Shown: positions 60,725 through 64,000 of the stretch, piece after piece
Numbering within the stretch: position 1 is the stretch's first letter
Layout of the letters: each line of letters opens with the position of its first letter
Assembly: GCA_023391875.1 (NCBI GenBank)
Contig: JAEWAB010000004.1
Location: 620,001-684,000, forward strand
Length of the DNA stretch: 64,000 nucleotides
From: Bacillota bacterium
GTDB taxonomy: Bacteria > Bacillota > Clostridia > Oscillospirales > Ruminococcaceae
Reading direction: 5' to 3'
Made by a program: the position numbers and the translations under genes
The notes under the pieces: generated by a model
What the model was told of the DNA's origin: nothing
The model's input: only the letters and a program-made list of their open reading frames with translations
The model's database searches: none

Positions 60725-62494
60725 ATGGCACTGGACGGAGCAACCCTTGCGCTGATTAAGCGCGAGATAGAAGGCGTCGCGCTGGGTGCGCGCATAGACA
60801 AGATACACAAGCCCTCGAAGGATGAGGTTATCATCGTGCTGCGGCATAAAACCGGCAGTGTAAAGCTGCTGCTTTCGGCCTGCGCGGCGAACGCCCGCAT
60901 CCAATTTACCACGGTGGGGGTGGAAAACCCGCTTACACCGCCCATGTTCTGCGTGCTGCTGCGCAAGTATATCGGCAACGGCAAGCTGATTGCGGTACGC
61001 CAGCAGGGGCTAGATCGCATCCTGTTTTTGGACTTTGAGACGACCAACGAGCTGGGCGATACGGTTGCGCTAACCCTCTGCATCGAGATCATGGGCAGGC
61101 ACTCGAATATCATCCTCATCGGCGAAAACGGGCGGATTATCGACGCCATCAAGCGTGTGGATATCGAAACCTCCAGCGTGCGTCAGGTGCTACCGGGCAT
61201 GGTGTACGCCCTGCCGCCCGCGACCGCTCGTTTAAGCCTTGCCGAGCAAACCCCGCAGGAGATTGTCGCGGCGGTAAAGGAAGCGAAGGCGGGCGAGCTG
61301 AGCAAGGTGCTCATGTCGGTGCTCGAGGGCGTCTCGCCCATCCTTGCCCGTGAGATTGCCCACTTCGCTACCGGCGGGGAGGAAAGGCAGACAACCGAGC
61401 TTACCGCCGAACAGTTTGAGCGGCTAACCTTCTTTATCAAGAGTGTGGGCGATATCCTGCGCGGCGGCAAGGCCACCCCGACGGTGGTGTTGGATGAGAG
61501 CGGCAAACCGCGGGATTTCTCATTCATAGATATCAATCAATATAGAGGCTCCCTGCAAACGGTACAGTATGAAAGCTTTTCGCAGCTGCTGGATGCCTTT
61601 TACAGCGAGCGCGGGCGTATCGAGCGCATGAAGCAGCGCTCGCACGACCTTTTGAAGCTGCTTGGTAATACCTCCGAGCGCATCGCGCGCAAGCTCGCCC
61701 TGCAGAAGGAGGAGCTGTTAACCTGTGCCTCGCGGGAGGAATTGCGGATTAAGGGCGAGCTTATCAGCGCCAACATCTACCGCCTGCAGAAGGGCGACCA
61801 TATGGCGAGCCTGGAAAACTACTACGACCCGTCGCTGCCGGTGCTGGAGATCGCGCTCGACCCGTCGCTTTCCCCGCAGCAGAACGCGCAGCGCTATTTT
61901 CAGGAGTACCGCAAGGCAGCAAATGCCGAGAAGAAACTCACCGAGCTGATCGTAAGCGGGGAAGAGGAGCTGCGGTACATCGATTCGGTGCTCGATGAGC
62001 TTTCGCGCACCTCGGGCGAGAGCGAGCTTGCCGAAATACGCGAGGAGCTTGCGGGGCAGGGGTATTTAAGGCGCCAGAAGGGCGGCAAGGTGCAGAAGCA
62101 GAAGGCCGCCGGGCCGCACCGCTACCGTTCCTCCGACGGCTTCTTGATTTTAGTCGGGCGCAACAACCTTTCCAACGACCGCCTGACCCTCAAAGACAGC
62201 AAAAAGACCGACATCTGGTTTCACACCCACAACATCCACGGCTCGCATACCGTGCTGGTCACCGACGGCAAGGCCCCCAGCAATCAGGCGCTGGAGGAGG
62301 CCGCCATCCTTGCTGCCTACCACAGCAAGGCGCGGGAATCCGCGCAGGTGCCGGTGGATTACACCGAGATACGCAACATCAAAAAGCCTCAGGGCGCAAA
62401 GCCCGGCTTTGTGATTTACGACCCATATAAAACAGCGTTTGTATCCCCCTCAGCGCAGAAGGTGGCGCAGCTGGAGGAAAAGGCACAGAAATAG
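60725..62494 (+). CDS. rqcH: Ribosome quality-control protein RqcH (NFACT family)
   Basis: RqcH binds stalled 50S-peptidyl-tRNA complexes and adds C-terminal alanine tails that mark the peptide for decay. The NFACT-N domain opens LALIKREIEGVALGARIDKI and includes EIMGRHSNIILI. A long coiled-coil middle follows, and the NFACT-R domain has DIWFHTHNIHGSHTVL. ATG 60725 gives 589 residues; the frame is open to 60680. AAAGGA at 60707-60712 is inside a predicted stem. It was formerly annotated as a fibronectin-binding protein. Confidence 0.95.
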   Translation: MALDGATLALIKREIEGVALGARIDKIHKPSKDEVIIVLRHKTGSVKLLLSACAANARIQFTTVGVENPLTPPMFCVLLRKYIGNGKLIAVRQQGLDRILFLDFETTNELGDTVALTLCIEIMGRHSNIILIGENGRIIDAIKRVDIETSSVRQVLPGMVYALPPATARLSLAEQTPQEIVAAVKEAKAGELSKVLMSVLEGVSPILAREIAHFATGGEERQTTELTAEQFERLTFFIKSVGDILRGGKATPTVVLDESGKPRDFSFIDINQYRGSLQTVQYESFSQLLDAFYSERGRIERMKQRSHDLLKLLGNTSERIARKLALQKEELLTCASREELRIKGELISANIYRLQKGDHMASLENYYDPSLPVLEIALDPSLSPQQNAQRYFQEYRKAANAEKKLTELIVSGEEELRYIDSVLDELSRTSGESELAEIREELAGQGYLRRQKGGKVQKQKAAGPHRYRSSDGFLILVGRNNLSNDRLTLKDSKKTDIWFHTHNIHGSHTVLVTDGKAPSNQALEEAAILAAYHSKARESAQVPVDYTEIRNIKKPQGAKPGFVIYDPYKTAFVSPSAQKVAQLEEKAQK

Positions 62495-62509
62495 CAGGCT
62501 TAAAAACCA

Positions 62510-62556
62510 ATCGGGGTACCCCATACGATTCACTCGTTATGGGGTACCCCGATTTA
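62510..62556. terminator. Bidirectional terminator after rqcH
   Basis: A stem of about 14 bp (62510-62523 with 62540-62553 and further pairs inward past a one-base bulge) lies between rqcH and the convergent flavin reductase gene. A-rich and T-rich flanks suit both directions. Confidence 0.75.
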
Positions 62557-62577
62557 TTATATATTGTAGGATAAACT

Positions 62578-63231
62578 TTAACCCTCTTGCAGTGAAATAA
62601 CCTGCAGCTTTGCCACCGCCGAGGTTTCGCCTTCACCGGTCTTAGCGTCTTTGGGGGAATGGATGTTATACATAAACGAATGATCGCCGCACACGGCTTC
62701 GATGCTGCCATGCTGCTCCTCCACCGCGGCGCGCCGCACACGCCCGATCACCATGGCGTTTACCCCCGCGCCGGAGAGGTCGCAGGCCGACTCAAACGTG
62801 CACTCATAGCACAAAAACGCCTCTTTGATACGCGGCGGCTTGATCAGTACCGAAGGCTCGGCGGTTAAGCCCGCAGCGGCAAGCTCGTCGATCTCCTCTT
62901 TGTTTTCCGCGATGGTTTTCATGCAGGCGTCGTAGTATTCGGCGCTTAAAAAGTTGACGCAAAACTCCTTATCGCGCAGGATGTTCCTGTAGGTATGCGT
63001 ATGCTGCATCAGCCCCGCCATTATGGCAAAGAAGCCGCCCTTGTCGCCCGAAAAGGTGCTCCATGTGTGGAAACAGGCATTGGGCTTGCCGTTATCTTTG
63101 AGGGTGGTAATCATGAACATCACCGACGGCACCCCGCATACAAACTCGATATGCGAAAAGATATCGTACTGCCCCTGCCAGTATTCTTTATAGTGCTCCG
63201 GCTTTGCTTCTGTCAGCTCGATTTTCATCAT
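62578..63231 (-). CDS. Flavin reductase-like FMN-binding protein
   Basis: A 217-residue protein of the flavin reductase/FMN-binding split-barrel type. Matching parts are the IEFVCGVPSVMFMITTLKDNGKPNACFHTW split across residues about 27-57, RDKEFCVNFLS, and the central IKEAFLCYECTF segment. It would bind FMN and either reduce flavin or transfer electrons. ATG 63231 is chosen with AAAGGGG upstream and overlaps the stop of the preceding gene by one base (TAATG), so the two are coupled. Confidence 0.82.
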   Translation of the reverse strand: MMKIELTEAKPEHYKEYWQGQYDIFSHIEFVCGVPSVMFMITTLKDNGKPNACFHTWSTFSGDKGGFFAIMAGLMQHTHTYRNILRDKEFCVNFLSAEYYDACMKTIAENKEEIDELAAAGLTAEPSVLIKPPRIKEAFLCYECTFESACDLSGAGVNAMVIGRVRRAAVEEQHGSIEAVCGDHSFMYNIHSPKDAKTGEGETSAVAKLQVISLQEG

Positions 63232-63920
63232 TAAAACCCCTTTCCTTTTCCAAACAGCAGGCGCGCGAGCGTCGCTGCGTCTACGCCATTTCCAAACCCC
63301 ACGCCCGCTTCCACAATCATCCGGCGGGCGTCCCTTGCGGGGATATCGGCTGCACCGTCCAGCCAGCCCTTGGGTGCCCATTCGGTTACAAGGCAGTAGG
63401 TGTTGGCAGGCCAGCCGAATTCCTGCCCGTCCAAGCTCACTCTTCGGCGGTTCCCGCATACCGTTACGAGGTATTCCTTTTGCAGATGTTTCATCGCGGC
63501 GTCGGTGCGTGTGGCGCCGTTCTTTTTGGAGGTGCCCGCCGCCTTGCGGATGTCGGCGGTGCTCAGCTCGCCGCCGCCTTCAAACAGCTGGTAGAGCATA
63601 TAGGCGCTCTGAGAAAGCTCCCCGTTTGCGTAGCGCTCCTCCACTGTCTCTGCCGGGTGGCAGGCCGCGTAAAACAGGGGGTAAAACCGCTGTGATACAA
63701 AGCCCTTATACCCGCCAAGTATGCAGCCGAAGGCGAGCTTGCGCTCCTTTGCGGCGCGGTCCTTCCACTGCCACGGGTCGGTCTCCTCATCGCCCGTGTG
63801 CCATTGTGCCTCCAGCGTTTCATCTGCGATAGTGGGCATTCCCGCAATAAACCGGCCGTAAAAGGGGAAGTAGCCAAGCTCGCTTACCCGTGCAATAAAT
63901 TCGTCGTAGGTTTTCAGCAC
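63231..63920 (-). CDS. AlkZ-related winged-helix protein
   Basis: A 229-residue protein (KTYDEFIARVSELGYFPF, HTGDEETDPWQWKDRAA, AFGCILGGYKGFVS). It resembles proteins labelled AlkZ-related, distant from the DNA glycosylase that unhooks interstrand crosslinks. A winged-helix part appears in the middle (LSTADIRKAAGTSKKNGATR). The QxQ catalytic motif of AlkZ is not visible, so glycosylase activity is doubtful. It starts near the window end and is co-transcribed with the flavin reductase gene. Confidence 0.6.
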   Translation of the reverse strand: MLKTYDEFIARVSELGYFPFYGRFIAGMPTIADETLEAQWHTGDEETDPWQWKDRAAKERKLAFGCILGGYKGFVSQRFYPLFYAACHPAETVEERYANGELSQSAYMLYQLFEGGGELSTADIRKAAGTSKKNGATRTDAAMKHLQKEYLVTVCGNRRRVSLDGQEFGWPANTYCLVTEWAPKGWLDGAADIPARDARRMIVEAGVGFGNGVDAATLARLLFGKGKGF

Positions 63921-64000
63921 TTGTAATCAACCCTTTCCGATTTTGTCTTGCCTTTTCTGTCAGTGTAGCAAACTATCCGTGACATCTGTATGTCAACTTC

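Overview
The window looks like chromosome of a Gram-positive clostridial anaerobe. The basis is a moderately GC-rich backbone, a Firmicutes-type housekeeping order (dprA-topA-trmFO, plsX-rnc-smc-ftsY, yhbY, nadD/yqeK, rsfS-leuS, yqeG-aroQ-pepP-efp), RqcH, TrmK, a standalone S21 gene, TrmFO, and a solo Ni-Fe CO dehydrogenase. An Oscillospiraceae-like placement is my guess; the sequence alone does not prove it.

Bases 1-25400 are a nearly unbroken plus-strand run of core genes: DNA uptake/topology, tRNA modification, lipid and NAD synthesis, RNase III, SMC, SRP receptor, LeuRS, S21, EF-P and MnmA. Many stop and start codons overlap by 4 bases, so long operons are likely. A tRNA-Leu(CAG) gene follows.

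Bases 25712-28400 are an AT-richer island next to the tRNA. It holds the 3' end of a serine-recombinase gene, a DJ-1/PfpI gene, a YafY/WYL regulator, and a 470-base inverted duplication of that regulator's 3' half. The geometry predicts that inversion between the arms would rebuild an intact regulator with a slightly different C-terminal half.

Bases 28402-44837 are a complete assimilatory sulfur locus. A tightly overlapped 11-gene minus-strand operon encodes APS reductase-type AprA/AprB, CysD/CysN, MetY, a siroheme sulfite reductase, TusA, a thioredoxin, a ThiS-like carrier, an E1-like enzyme and a JAMM protease. Sulfate would become APS, then sulfite, then sulfide; the sulfide would be loaded on the carrier C-terminus as a thiocarboxylate and used by MetY to make homocysteine. 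A divergent LacI-family regulator gene, a FecBCD-type ABC transporter and a convergent CysPTWA sulfate importer complete the locus. The lacI-aprA spacer carries two copies of a LacI-type operator and three copies of a second 11-base element.

Bases 45000-57200 are an accessory region: a cysteine-rich DUF6144-like protein, an HMA/TauE-like/cupredoxin copper protein, a small orphan resembling the C-terminal domain of ATP synthase alpha, a MotA/MotB-like pair, a KdpD/KdpE-like two-component pair without the Kdp pump, a solute-binding protein with a puzzling start, a solo CooS and a DUF1858 protein. From 57356 to the end are an MFS transporter, trmK, a Nif3-like gene, rqcH behind a highly folded leader, and two convergent minus-strand genes (a flavin reductase and an AlkZ-related protein).
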